64,000 bases of DNA from JAIBDK01 sp965261915 (GCA_965261915.1 CBDHDW010000013.1:2914001-2978000); one strand, 5' to 3'. Positions 26,596 through 35,181 are shown, counted from the stretch's first letter. A program made the numbers and translations. The notes: generated by a model from the letters alone, not told the origin.

Positions 26596-26715
26596 GAAAG
26601 CCTTTAATTTTAGCGTTTTTGATTCGACCAGATGCCAGGAAAATATGGCTACTACCAAAGCCAGAACAAAGGAGACCAGAAAGCGGGTCTGCGTAGCGAG
26701 ATTAGTTTTGTACAA
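26596..26715 (-). pseudogene. Possible C-terminal remnant of an acyltransferase-3 membrane protein
   Basis: On the minus strand the segment reads TRFLVSFVLALVVAIFSWHL followed by VESKTLKLKA, resembling the last transmembrane helix and tail (SWhLiEkPaLrLK) of OafA-type acyltransferases. Nothing upstream continues such a protein. This is a short match judged by eye only. Confidence 0.25.
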
Positions 26716-26743
26716 AATGGCTGATTGAGTAAAACGACGAGTA

Positions 26744-27874
26744 CTACAAAATCTGTCCGATGTATTTCTCTTTCGCCAATCGCCAAATTACCACTGCAAA
26801 CGCCGTTAGCGGGATTGCCAGTATCATCCCCAGAATTCCGTTCAATGCTGCACCCCAGAAGAAGATGCCAACAATAATGGCCAGTGGGTTTAACCCCGTA
26901 GCATCACCCATTATTTTCGGAGTTAAAAGATACCCCTCTATCATTTGTACCACCATGAATACCAACAACACCAGTGCAAGCAATGTCATGCCACCGCCGT
27001 CCTGAAACCAGGCCATTGGCAGGCAGACGCTCAAACCAACCATACTGCCAAGGTAGGGGACAATGTTTAAGAAACCCAGCATTAATCCAAGCACGGCGCC
27101 GTATTCTAATCCGGCCAGACTAAATCCAATGGCGAACAATATACCCTGCAATAAGGCGATCACAATCTGACCGCGAAAAAAGACAACAACAAGCTGGAAA
27201 AATTCTCGTATTAAATAAATGGCATCTTCTGCTGTGCCGGTTTTAAGAAATGGAAAGTGCTCACGCTTTAATGACTCCGGTCGCAGCCTCGGCATCATTA
27301 AAAAGAATGCCAAATACACGGGCACGATCACCCAACCGAGAAAAGCAAATATTGCCGCTGCAATATTCGAACCGGCGGAAGCGATGCTGCGAGCCAGATG
27401 ATCAGCCAAAGCTGACACTGGACCGCTTGGGTTTTTTAGTGTTTCAGTGACCTGACTGCGCAGTTCACTTTTTGACAGAAACGCATCCAAACGGGGTCTG
27501 TTTTCCTGGAACCACGATACAATGCCGGCCCATAGTTCGGGGAGTTGGCTGAGTAAATCTGAGAGCTGAGTGACGATGAGCGTGCCAAAGACACCAGCCA
27601 TTAGCCCGAGCGGCAACAGCACCGAGAGAAACACCAGTATCAAAGCAACAGCACCTGGAAGTCTGGATTGAAGCCAGTCATACCAGGGGTCGAGAACCAT
27701 GGCGAACACGGCAGCTACAGCGAGCGGCAAGAAGACGCTATCAAACGCATCGAAGAACCTTGCGGTGTAGATGACACATACGACAGCAGTCGCTATGATG
27801 ACAATCGCTGCAAATGTAGTAATACCTGCCGCAATGATTCTTTTTTGCTGTGCGCTTAATTCGATATTATTCAT
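26744..27874 (-). CDS. AI-2E family transporter (PerM-like)
   Basis: Polytopic membrane protein of the AI-2E/UPF0118 family; members export or import small solutes, and some act as sodium-proton antiporters. The ATG at 27874 gives 376 residues. There are about eight hydrophobic segments, with the usual extracellular helical stretch (LWAGIVSWFQENRPRLDAFL) after the third, and the conserved FLNIVPYLGSMVG near residue 266 and PLAIIVGIFFWGAALNGILG near residue 332. It stands alone, convergent with the RpiR gene. Confidence 0.88.
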   Translation of the reverse strand: MNNIELSAQQKRIIAAGITTFAAIVIIATAVVCVIYTARFFDAFDSVFLPLAVAAVFAMVLDPWYDWLQSRLPGAVALILVFLSVLLPLGLMAGVFGTLIVTQLSDLLSQLPELWAGIVSWFQENRPRLDAFLSKSELRSQVTETLKNPSGPVSALADHLARSIASAGSNIAAAIFAFLGWVIVPVYLAFFLMMPRLRPESLKREHFPFLKTGTAEDAIYLIREFFQLVVVFFRGQIVIALLQGILFAIGFSLAGLEYGAVLGLMLGFLNIVPYLGSMVGLSVCLPMAWFQDGGGMTLLALVLLVFMVVQMIEGYLLTPKIMGDATGLNPLAIIVGIFFWGAALNGILGMILAIPLTAFAVVIWRLAKEKYIGQIL

Positions 27875-28326
27875 GTAACCATAATATCGACGCATTCTTA
27901 TTCAATCAATAGTTCCGATGAAATATTCTGGCCGTACACGCTATGTTGAGCGATGTTTGCAGTCACTGAAAAAATCGATTGCGCAATAGCATTGTCCAGA
28001 AGAGTTGATTGTTATACTAGTGGACGAGACCGATTCCAAAGTCGAGAAATGGCATACTGATTTGTCCAACGGTCAAAATACACAACACTCCGAGGAGGGT
28101 GCCCAGCTTAATCTTCTTGATCATTAGAAATCGTTTTTTATTCGGTTTACGGAGTATAACGATGAGCAGAACAGCTTGGAATGATAAAAATCGGATAATC
28201 GATAGTGAACCCGGACAATCAAACGCTGGTTTCTTTAAATATACAACTGTTTCATTATTGACGAGAATGGTACAACTGTACTAAATTTGACACCTATTCG
28301 GCTTTTAACAGAATTTAGTTTACTTC
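27875..28326. other. Intergenic region between AI-2E transporter and Rieske oxygenase
   Basis: About 450 bases without a convincing gene. A minus-strand ORF of 35 codons at 28017-28124 encodes a short hydrophobic peptide (KIKLGTLLGVLCILTVGQIS) but lacks a ribosome site. Two TACAACTGT repeats at 28242-28250 and 28271-28279 lie just upstream of the Rieske gene. Confidence 0.5.
28241..28281. promoter_or_regulatory. Paired TACAACTGT elements before the Rieske/aminotransferase operon
   Basis: ATACAACTGT at 28241 and GTACAACTGTAC at 28270 are spaced by 29 bases, near three helical turns. The second is a small palindrome with TACA-NN-TGTA core, the same core as the palindrome at 25647. They lie 46-86 bases before the Rieske start, a place where an activator or repressor could act. 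Confidence 0.4.
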
Positions 28327-29409
28327 ATGACTCAAAATTCCACTCGAGAACCTGTGCAGGGCCTAGCGGCACACTATTTCACCGATATTACCCTGTTTAA
28401 TCAGATCAAGACGGATGTTTATTTTAAAACGTGGCAATTTGCCTGTCACAGCAGTCTGGTTTCACGGTCAGGGGATTATTTTAGCTTTTCAGTTTTCGAT
28501 CAGGACGTCTTTATTGTTCGCGGACAAGAGGGTTTATTAAGGGCGTTCTATAACGTTTGTCAGCACAGGGGGCATCGACTGGTTGAAGGCTTTGGTAACA
28601 AATCGCGAGTAACCTGTCCATACCATGCGTGGACATATGACTTGCAGGGTAAGCTTATTGGCGCACCAAATTCTCAATCGGTTGCCGGGTTCGATGCGGG
28701 CAAAATTGGTGTACCTGAAATTCGATTGGAAGAATTTCTGGGTTTTATTTTTGTTAATCTGGATGCGGCGTGTTTAACCATGGACGAGACCTATCCCGGG
28801 GTGAAGAATGCAATTCAGCAATTGTGTGCGGATATAGAGATGCGGGTCTTTGCCTATGAACACACCGCCGATGAAGGGTGTAACTGGTTAACCGCGGTCG
28901 AAAATTATAATGAATGCTATCACTGCAAGGTTGCCCATGCCGATTTTGCCAAAGGCGTGATAGATCCAGGTTCTTACAATATAGCGCCGTTTGGTGACGG
29001 TAAGGTTTTACGTCATAGTTCATTAGCAACACAAAGCGATGAAGCCTGGTACGATGTCAGCGGTTCTGACTATGGCAGTTTTTTTCTTTGGCCGTCTACT
29101 TCAATCCAGATTTACCCTGGCGGCGTCGTGAATACGTATCATTGGCGCCCTCTGGCAGTAGATGACGTGCGCGTACATCGAGGCTGGTATTCGGATGACG
29201 GTGAGGTTGATGACACGTTACAAAAAGTGATTGATCTCGATCGGGACACAACTTTCGCGGAAGATTTGGAGTTGGTGAAAAATGTCCAGCGCGGCCTTAA
29301 TTCGAACGGCTATCGACCTGGTCCGCTCATTCTGGATCCCGATGGCGGCATAGATAACGAACTATCCATTTCCCTGCTCCATCAGTGGCTTCGACAGGCC
29401 ATCGATTAG
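28327..29409 (+). CDS. Rieske non-heme iron oxygenase, alpha subunit
   Basis: Aromatic-ring-hydroxylating-type oxygenase of 360 residues. The [2Fe-2S] Rieske ligands are Cys78 and His80 in NVCQHRGHRL and Cys97 and His100 in TCPYHAWTYDL. The mononuclear iron ligands are His199 and His204 in NECYHCKVAH, with a late Asp near residue 345. Small single-subunit members with this layout include glycine betaine and stachydrine demethylases (GbcA-like), which fits the methylated-amine genes nearby, but aromatic substrates are possible. A class III aminotransferase gene follows 25 bases later. A reductase partner is not seen. Confidence 0.9.
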   Translation: MTQNSTREPVQGLAAHYFTDITLFNQIKTDVYFKTWQFACHSSLVSRSGDYFSFSVFDQDVFIVRGQEGLLRAFYNVCQHRGHRLVEGFGNKSRVTCPYHAWTYDLQGKLIGAPNSQSVAGFDAGKIGVPEIRLEEFLGFIFVNLDAACLTMDETYPGVKNAIQQLCADIEMRVFAYEHTADEGCNWLTAVENYNECYHCKVAHADFAKGVIDPGSYNIAPFGDGKVLRHSSLATQSDEAWYDVSGSDYGSFFLWPSTSIQIYPGGVVNTYHWRPLAVDDVRVHRGWYSDDGEVDDTLQKVIDLDRDTTFAEDLELVKNVQRGLNSNGYRPGPLILDPDGGIDNELSISLLHQWLRQAID

Positions 29410-29434
29410 CTCGAACAATCTAGCAGAGTTTACG

Positions 29435-30772
29435 ATGGAAGCAAGCCCACAATTAGACAGGCAATCTTCAATCGATCTCTTTGAATCAGCAGAGAGATCA
29501 ATGCCAGGAGCCGGTCTTGGCAGTTATTCTTTGGCAAAGGATATTCGACTGATTTACAGCCATGGCGAAGGCTCACGGATGTGGGATGTGGATGGAAACG
29601 AGTATATTGACTACGTCGGCGGGGCCGGAGCGTTAATACTGGGGCATTCCCATGCGGCAGTAGTGAAAGCGTCTCAGGCGCAAATGGCGCGGGGTGCTCA
29701 CATGTTCGGCTCGCTGAGTGACGTGGCGATCAGGCTGGCAGAAAGATTGGTGCAGGACATTCCCTGTGCAGAAAAAATCGCGTATGCGACAACAGGATCG
29801 GAAGCCACTGCATATGCCATGCGGTTGGCAAGGGCATATACCGGGAAAAGCAAAATACTTAAATTTGAAGGTGCGTACCATGGCAATCATGACTATGCCA
29901 TCGTCAGTACTTTTCCGAGGGAAACAGGTAATTACCCTGAGGCTGTGGCAGATTCCTATGGGCAGCCCCAGGCTACGACATCGACGATGCTGGTGGCACC
30001 GTATAATAATTTGGCCGAACTTGAAAAGATTGTAAAGGATAATAAACAGGAGATTGCTGCCATTATCGCGGAATCGGTACAAAGAATTATCCCGGCAAAG
30101 CCAGCGTTCCTGCAAGGGCTGCAAAGGATATGCCGCGAGAATGATATTATTTTCATCCTCGACGAAGTCGTGACCGGATTTCGGCTTTGTTACGGCGGCG
30201 GTCAGACCTGGTACGACGTTCAACCCGATCTTGCGACGTTCGGAAAGGTGGTGGGCGGCGGTGGGCCGTTATCCTGTGTTGCCGGTCGAGCCGAAATTAT
30301 CGACCAGGCTGACCCCAATCGAAAAGGCCAGGAAAAATACACCTATTTCAATGGCACGCTGCACGGTAATCCCGTTGCAAGCGCGGCAACTTTGGCGATG
30401 CTTGACGAGTTGAGCAAGCCCGGAACCTATGATCGGATGAACCATTACGCCGATGAACTGTGCAAAGCTTGCCAGCAAATTCTCGATAAATACGATATTC
30501 CGGCGATAGCCCAGAACACAGGCTCCTTGTGGCAAATTCTGTTTATGGACAAAACACCGTTAAATATAACGGATATGCTGGCCAGTGATCAGGCCGCAAT
30601 GCGTCGTCTGGATGCTGAACTGATGAAGCAGGGGCAGTACGTGTTGCCCGGGGTACGTCGGTTTGTCTCTACTGTTCATACTGACCAGGATCTTGAGGAT
30701 ACGATTCGAGGATTGGATGATGCCTGTAGAGCGAGTGGTGCTGCGTCGCAATGCCGTTTACGGCACAGATAA
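29435..30772 (+). CDS. Class III aminotransferase (glutamate-1-semialdehyde aminotransferase-like), altered C terminus
   Basis: PLP enzyme of 445 residues. It has VGGAGALILGHSHAAVVKA near residue 61, TTGSEATAYAMRLARAYTGK near residue 119, the PLP Asp243 in ILDEVVTGFR and the PLP Lys271 in DLATFGKVVGGG. It resembles HemL-like aminotransferases and mutases that act on small amino acids, yet the neighbourhood points to catabolism, not haem synthesis. The last ten or so residues (AASQCRLRHR) and the stop lie within antisense sequence of an enoyl-CoA-hydratase remnant, so the native end was lost in a deletion. The catalytic domain is complete. Confidence 0.87.
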   Translation: MEASPQLDRQSSIDLFESAERSMPGAGLGSYSLAKDIRLIYSHGEGSRMWDVDGNEYIDYVGGAGALILGHSHAAVVKASQAQMARGAHMFGSLSDVAIRLAERLVQDIPCAEKIAYATTGSEATAYAMRLARAYTGKSKILKFEGAYHGNHDYAIVSTFPRETGNYPEAVADSYGQPQATTSTMLVAPYNNLAELEKIVKDNKQEIAAIIAESVQRIIPAKPAFLQGLQRICRENDIIFILDEVVTGFRLCYGGGQTWYDVQPDLATFGKVVGGGGPLSCVAGRAEIIDQADPNRKGQEKYTYFNGTLHGNPVASAATLAMLDELSKPGTYDRMNHYADELCKACQQILDKYDIPAIAQNTGSLWQILFMDKTPLNITDMLASDQAAMRRLDAELMKQGQYVLPGVRRFVSTVHTDQDLEDTIRGLDDACRASGAASQCRLRHR

Positions 30773-30890
30773 CCGGCTTGGTTAAATCCCAATATTCGGT
30801 AATGCCAGCAAATCCCCCGGGGCAGTCCAGTGAGTCGGTGAGCCACGGCGCACTCGACAGCGAATGAGTGATCAAAATGGCGCCGGATAA
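30747..30890 (-). pseudogene. Enoyl-CoA hydratase/isomerase (crotonase) remnant
   Basis: The minus strand encodes PGGFAGITEYWDLTKPVICA followed by VNGIA, a close match to the crotonase core (GGLt-DL-KPVIAAVNG) of CaiD-like enzymes. The preceding residues LSSAPWLTDSLDC fit loosely and then the similarity ends; after VNGIA the expected glycine-rich segment is gone. Both ends are therefore missing, leaving about 45 codons. Confidence 0.6.
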
Positions 30891-31013
30891 ATCTTGTGTA
30901 AAGGGCGGGATTTGGTCAGGCCTTTTTGGAGCAGGCCTTTTTAAGAAAAGCGGACGATCATGCGCCGAGGGGAAACGATCTGCTAATGGTCCAAAACTAT
31001 CACTGTCAGGCAT
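30891..31013. other. Short intergenic segment without recognised gene
   Basis: No coding signal was recognised between the crotonase remnant and the terminator of the exported-protein gene. Confidence 0.4.
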
Positions 31014-31040
31014 AAAAAACCCGGCGGTCAGGGCCGGGTT
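31014..31040 (-). terminator. Rho-independent terminator after the exported-protein gene
   Basis: Perfect 8-base stem AACCCGGC/GCCGGGTT (31018-31025 with 31033-31040) around a 7-base loop. On the minus strand it is followed by six T residues, so it terminates transcription arriving from the gene at 31593. Confidence 0.85.
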
Positions 31041-31071
31041 TGTCAATCCTGTCAGTCGGTTGACTGCTTTT

Positions 31072-31593
31072 CTACGGGCATCCGGGCCGGTTCAATGCGG
31101 GATCGTTGGGGATACATATGATTTCACAATTACCATCTTCGCCAATAATAATCCGACGTGGCAAGTTGGTGCTGACATTTAGGGCTACTTTGGCGAATGC
31201 TGATGCATTACAACATGAAACTTCCATAGTAAAACTCGCTTTTATATTCGAGGCTGGGTTTGTTAACAAAACGCCGCCTCCACCGCTAAACCCGTAGACA
31301 CCGGGGGGAAGGTTGTAGGAACGAGTGAACGGAACCGAAAAATCATGCTCAGAAATACCAGTACCAGGCACACTAATAGGATCGATGTCACTATTGATAT
31401 CTCTAGGTGTAATACTAAATGCTGCCACTACGCTGCCTCCGCTAGGAACAACAGCAGTAAGGCGCACCTGAATAGCACACCCAGACGTTTGCGCATGCGC
31501 AGGCAGTACCACCGCCTTAATAATGGGCTTTTCCCATACCGTAGCGGCGGATAACCCGGACAGGGCGAGTAAAAGTTTACGTTTTGAATTCAT
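31072..31593 (-). CDS. Exported hypothetical protein
   Basis: Unrecognised secreted protein of 173 residues from an ATG at 31593 (the longer frame to 31716 adds no signal-like sequence). The N terminus, with KRKLLLALSGLSAATVWEKP and then LPAHAQTS, is a signal peptide of a recurrent type in small secreted proteins, with cleavage likely after AHA or HAQ near residue 35. The mature part is beta-rich and contains Gly-rich YGFSGGGGVLLTN. Paired cysteines (VSCCNAS; CEIICIPN; PGCP) suggest disulfides or metal binding. It stands alone and has its own terminator at 31014. Confidence 0.65.
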   Translation of the reverse strand: MNSKRKLLLALSGLSAATVWEKPIIKAVVLPAHAQTSGCAIQVRLTAVVPSGGSVVAAFSITPRDINSDIDPISVPGTGISEHDFSVPFTRSYNLPPGVYGFSGGGGVLLTNPASNIKASFTMEVSCCNASAFAKVALNVSTNLPRRIIIGEDGNCEIICIPNDPALNRPGCP

Positions 31594-31920
31594 TGGTAGC
31601 CACCAAGCTGTTAAATAGCTACCGTTAGGCAAGAGTGCACCACAGTTTGCCGCTTGTCTATTGGAATATACTGGGTAGCGCCGTCCAAAATAGCCAATTG
31701 AGTACTGACAATGCACCGAACTGGTATTTTTCAGTAAACAGAGTTTTGGGTAAACCTCTCGGCACTATCTGCTGTTATGGCCAGCCATAAGACTTGAAAG
31801 AAGGACTCACAGACCCTTTGAAGCGCTGACGATACGCTATCTTGGGGATTTGGGGTGTTGCTGTCGATGGACAGGAAAGCGGGTGTCAGGCGTTTGTCTG
31901 GCTTGCCAAGCTCCGGCGGC
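31594..31920. other. Intergenic region, nothing recognised
   Basis: About 330 bases between the exported protein and gloA. No ORF, hairpin with T-run, or repeat was recognised. Confidence 0.4.
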
Positions 31921-32343
31921 CTACGCGAGCAGAGGTTCGTTTAATTCTATCGGATAGCCATCCGGGTCCTTGATAAATGCCAGGATTCGAGTGCCATTTT
32001 TCATCGCAGAAGGCTCTTTTGTGAATTCGACACCATGGCTTTTCAGATATTTACTGGCCGCGTAAACGTCGGATACTTTTAACGCAATATGTCCCCAGCC
32101 GTTGCCGCGGTCATAATCCTCTGCCTGATCCCAGTTGTAGGTAAGTTCGATGGTTGTCGCGTCATCCTCGCCCTGGTAACCTATGAATGTATTGGTAAAT
32201 CGACCTTCGGGGTACTCATTCTGGCGTAAAATTTTCATGCCTAGGATATCGACGTAAAAATGCAGGGTTTTATCCAGGTTCCTGACACGCAGCATGGTAT
32301 GGTCAATGCGAAAATCAGGAAGGGATTGGGTGGTTTCGTTCAT
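31921..32343 (-). CDS. gloA: Lactoylglutathione lyase (glyoxalase I)
   Basis: Converts the methylglyoxal-glutathione hemithioacetal into S-lactoylglutathione. The 140-residue protein is a two-module VOC fold: IDHTMLRVRNLDKTLHFYVD (metal His near residue 15), the Glu in TTIELTYNW near residue 66, then the second module with GWGHIALKVSDVYAASKYL (His near residue 85) and DPDGYPIELNEP (Glu near residue 134). All four metal ligands are present. It follows a Rieske oxygenase gene on the same strand with a 32-base gap. Confidence 0.94.
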   Translation of the reverse strand: MNETTQSLPDFRIDHTMLRVRNLDKTLHFYVDILGMKILRQNEYPEGRFTNTFIGYQGEDDATTIELTYNWDQAEDYDRGNGWGHIALKVSDVYAASKYLKSHGVEFTKEPSAMKNGTRILAFIKDPDGYPIELNEPLLA

Positions 32344-32375
32344 GGTAAATTATTCCAGGATCGTGAAATGTTGAG

Positions 32376-33482
32376 TTATGACACAGCAGGGGAAACGGAT
32401 TCGGCGACCAGTTCCTGAAAACGTCTAACGCTATCTTCCCAGTGAGGCGATAACAGTCCGCCGTTTCCGGCTACATCGGAATGTCTGCCTTGCTGCAGCC
32501 GCTCGCAGATTTCGTGGTCTTCTTTGTGGACATCGTACCAGAGATTTTTGGTTTGTTCGATTTCACTGCGACTCATCTGACTGTCCTTATGAACATAGAT
32601 CACACGCCGTTGCCGGGTTTCCCCGGTGGCAACGGGAATATTCAGATGAATGCCAATTTGATCGGGTGCATAGGTTCCCATCACAAAGTTTGGAAATAAC
32701 GTGAGAAATTGTGAAGTCACTGCTAATGTAGCGGATTTGTCCACACTAGGCTTTTCTTCGATATCGCAGGCACTTCCCAAACAATGATCTTGAATAACGG
32801 TATAGTGATCAATCAGAGGCTGACGGGTAGTGGTTTTATGGACAAACTGCACATGGTACGGCTCGATAAAATTCTCCATCAGGGCTTTCCAGTTGGTTTT
32901 TATTGAACCGAAATCCAGGGTCGCAACCGGTTTGATCTGATCGAGCGGCAATCCCTTGAGCTGGCGCTCGAGCGGTGCCACGAATTCTTCAATGGGTTCG
33001 GCATTGTCGTCAATGTTAATAAACACCCAGTCATGCCAGGTTTCGCATCGTACCGAGACTAAACCATTTTCTTCGAGGGAGAAATTTTCTGGTGGAGCCC
33101 GATCTTTGCCGCCGAAGAATGGTGCGGCTTTGAGACTGCCCTTAAGGTCGTACACCCAGGAATGATAAGGACATTGAATCAGAGTGCCGCAATTGGTTGC
33201 TTCATCCACCAGCTTCAGGCATCGATGGCGGCAAACATTATGAAACGCAGTAATTTCATCGTCTTCATTTTTGAGCAGGAAAAACGGCATGCCTGCAACG
33301 CTAATTGGGTATACATCTCCGGGCATATCCAGTTCGTGTGCGAAACCGACGAAAACCCAGTTTTGGCGAAATAGAGTATCGTTCTCTAATTGCCTGAATG
33401 CGTCGTCGGTGTAAACAAAAGCGGGCAAGCCATGTTTGATGGATCCTCCGGAACTGAAAAATGTATCAAATAAATTTTGCAT
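32376..33482 (-). CDS. Rieske non-heme iron oxygenase, alpha subunit (choline monooxygenase-like)
   Basis: Second single-subunit Rieske oxygenase, 368 residues. Cluster ligands are Cys84/His86 in NVCRHRCLKL and Cys104/His107 in QCPYHSWVYDLKG; iron ligands are His210 and His215 in ENFIEPYHVQFVH. The pattern GSLKAAPFFGG and the NWKALMENFIEPYH motif are shared by choline- and betaine-type monooxygenases as well as by other RHO enzymes. It differs clearly from the protein at 28327 and is not a recent duplicate. Glyoxalase I lies downstream; no reductase gene adjoins. Confidence 0.9.
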   Translation of the reverse strand: MQNLFDTFFSSGGSIKHGLPAFVYTDDAFRQLENDTLFRQNWVFVGFAHELDMPGDVYPISVAGMPFFLLKNEDDEITAFHNVCRHRCLKLVDEATNCGTLIQCPYHSWVYDLKGSLKAAPFFGGKDRAPPENFSLEENGLVSVRCETWHDWVFINIDDNAEPIEEFVAPLERQLKGLPLDQIKPVATLDFGSIKTNWKALMENFIEPYHVQFVHKTTTRQPLIDHYTVIQDHCLGSACDIEEKPSVDKSATLAVTSQFLTLFPNFVMGTYAPDQIGIHLNIPVATGETRQRRVIYVHKDSQMSRSEIEQTKNLWYDVHKEDHEICERLQQGRHSDVAGNGGLLSPHWEDSVRRFQELVAESVSPAVS

Positions 33483-33539
33483 TTTTATGATCTGAGCTAA
33501 AGAACAATATTGGCTGGATTCTATTCAGAAGATTGACGA

Positions 33540-33723
33540 ATGTATAGAGGATAATCGCGCGCAAAATAGGGTTTATTGAGCAGTCGATGAGATACGCTGC
33601 GCCATAGACACCGGCACTGTGAATTTTTGTTCCCCCCAAATCAATCCCCCAAAGATATTCAGAGGAGTTGCCGGTTAATTCACTATGGTTTTTGTTTTGA
33701 TCCGGCGTGAATGATTTCTCCAT
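33540..33723 (-). pseudogene. ROK family kinase remnant (core deleted)
   Basis: The frame reads YLWGIDLGGTKI, the ATP-phosphate-binding start of ROK sugar kinases, and then passes straight into HSAGVYGAAYLI, which matches the end of such proteins (gDSaGVrGAA-L). Around 280 middle residues are missing. It overlaps the end of the metallophosphatase gene. The original was probably a glucokinase or fructokinase of about 300 residues. Confidence 0.65.
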
Positions 33724-34645
33724 CGATTGAAAAATAACGATAGTGCATCAAATTGGTAAAGTATTCGAGCTCCAGAAAGCCGAATTCTGATGATGCAAAT
33801 TCGGCATCATGGTTTTCCAGAATGGCATAAAGTTCGCCGCCGCCTGCACCGGATATGTGATGCTTAAGTTTGCATTCTTCAATTGAAGACACTTCCAGGT
33901 GGTGTGAGTGTCCTGCGACAAAGTCATCGACCAGGTTGCAAAGCGCTCTTTTTAAGAGCCAACCCCGAGGGCCGCCACCGGCGTGTTGACCGCCGGCAGC
34001 ACTGACAGAGAAAAATGGGTGGTGTCCAAATGCCAGTGACCAGGGAGTGCTAATTTCACCAAAGTTTTTTATCCCCTGGCGCTTAAAACGCACTGGATAT
34101 TGCGTATCCAGCGCATATATGGTGACCAATTCTTCGAAAACGATTGAATAGTGTCGTGACGGGTAATTCCATCTGTCATTGCGGTTGGTCATTTCCAGCC
34201 AGGCGAGGGTGTCCCCTCTGTAATCATGGTTTCCCAGCACCGGAAATATTGGAACAGTATCAAGACACTTTCCGCGATAGATGTTGAATACTTTTTTTTG
34301 CCATTGCGGGTCGTCAATTGATTTCACGCCTTTTGGATAGACAACGTCACCCGCCAATAAAAGCGCTTCGGGGCGTTTTTTTCTGCATCGACGCTCCATC
34401 TGCAATGCTACCTTTCGCTGGTTTAAATCTCCAGTGCCTGAGTCTCCAATTACCATGAAGCTTGCGGATTCCTTTTTGAATGGGAACTCGTAGGTCTTTG
34501 GCGAACCATTTTCGACCAGTTCATTTACGAAACTGTGATATTCATAGAATATCCAGCCAGCGACCAACCCGAGCACGGTAATGGCCAGAATAACAAGCGT
34601 CTTAAAAAGCTTTAGAATGAATTGCACAATATTGCTGGGCGGCAT
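33683..34645 (-). CDS. Membrane-anchored metallophosphoesterase, purple acid phosphatase-like
   Basis: Calcineurin-like phosphatase with an N-terminal transmembrane anchor (FKTLVILAITVLGLVAGWIF, residues about 14-33), so the catalytic domain should face the periplasm. Metal motifs in order: SFMVIGDSGTGD near residue 63, LLAGDVVYPKG near residue 96, PVLGNHDYRGD near residue 137, FGHHPFFS near residue 209 and AGHSHHLE near residue 245. This set resembles tartrate-resistant acid phosphatases. The stretch between YALDTQ and FGHHPF is rather short. The substrate is unknown. Divergent from the truncated haemoglobin gene. Confidence 0.85.
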   Translation of the reverse strand: MPPSNIVQFILKLFKTLVILAITVLGLVAGWIFYEYHSFVNELVENGSPKTYEFPFKKESASFMVIGDSGTGDLNQRKVALQMERRCRKKRPEALLLAGDVVYPKGVKSIDDPQWQKKVFNIYRGKCLDTVPIFPVLGNHDYRGDTLAWLEMTNRNDRWNYPSRHYSIVFEELVTIYALDTQYPVRFKRQGIKNFGEISTPWSLAFGHHPFFSVSAAGGQHAGGGPRGWLLKRALCNLVDDFVAGHSHHLEVSSIEECKLKHHISGAGGGELYAILENHDAEFASSEFGFLELEYFTNLMHYRYFSIDGEIIHAGSKQKP

Positions 34646-34727
34646 GATTTGGGTGGACGGAGGCTAACACTGAGAAGATAATCGAGCAACGCCGTTTCAT
34701 TACATTCAGATTACCATTCTATTAAAA

Positions 34728-35159
34728 ATGAATACAAATAGTCCCGTTCCCAAATTCGGGGAAGGCGATACGTCATTTCAGGCAGCAGGTCGATATGACG
34801 GCATCAAAAAACTGGTCGACTGCTTTTATGACTACATGGAAGTGGAACCAGAAGCATTAACCATTCTGAGGCTTCATCCGGGAGACCTGGAAGAATCGAG
34901 GGATAAGTTAACCCGATTCCTTTGTGGCTGGCTGGGTGGTCCGAAACTGTTTTCTGAAAAGTATGGGGCTATCAAGATTCCCGTAGCGCATAAACATCTG
35001 CCCATCGGCGACGCTGAACGAGATGCCTGGCTGATGTGCATGCGAAAGGCGGCTCAGGAGCAGCCTTATTCTGATGCATTCAAGGCGTATTTTATGGAGC
35101 AGATACGCGTTCCTGCGGAGCGTGTTCGGGCCGTTGCAGTCCAACCTGAAGAAAATTAA
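34728..35159 (+). CDS. Group II truncated haemoglobin
   Basis: Haem protein of 143 residues that binds oxygen or nitric oxide. SFQAAGRYDGIKKLVDCFYD covers helices A and B with the B10 Tyr region; FLCGWLGGPKLFSEKYG holds the conserved Trp-Gly-Gly-Pro, and KIPVAHKHLPIGDAERDAWL has the proximal His near residue 87 and the G-helix Trp of group II globins. Length is normal. It is followed closely by a broken amidinotransferase-like gene. Confidence 0.93.
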   Translation: MNTNSPVPKFGEGDTSFQAAGRYDGIKKLVDCFYDYMEVEPEALTILRLHPGDLEESRDKLTRFLCGWLGGPKLFSEKYGAIKIPVAHKHLPIGDAERDAWLMCMRKAAQEQPYSDAFKAYFMEQIRVPAERVRAVAVQPEEN

Positions 35160-35181
35160 CCGTCGTGTTATAAGAGACATC

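Noticed and set aside
28017..28124. 35-codon minus-strand ORF encoding a hydrophobic peptide
   Set aside because: No ribosome site and too short to judge; mentioned only in the intergenic entry.
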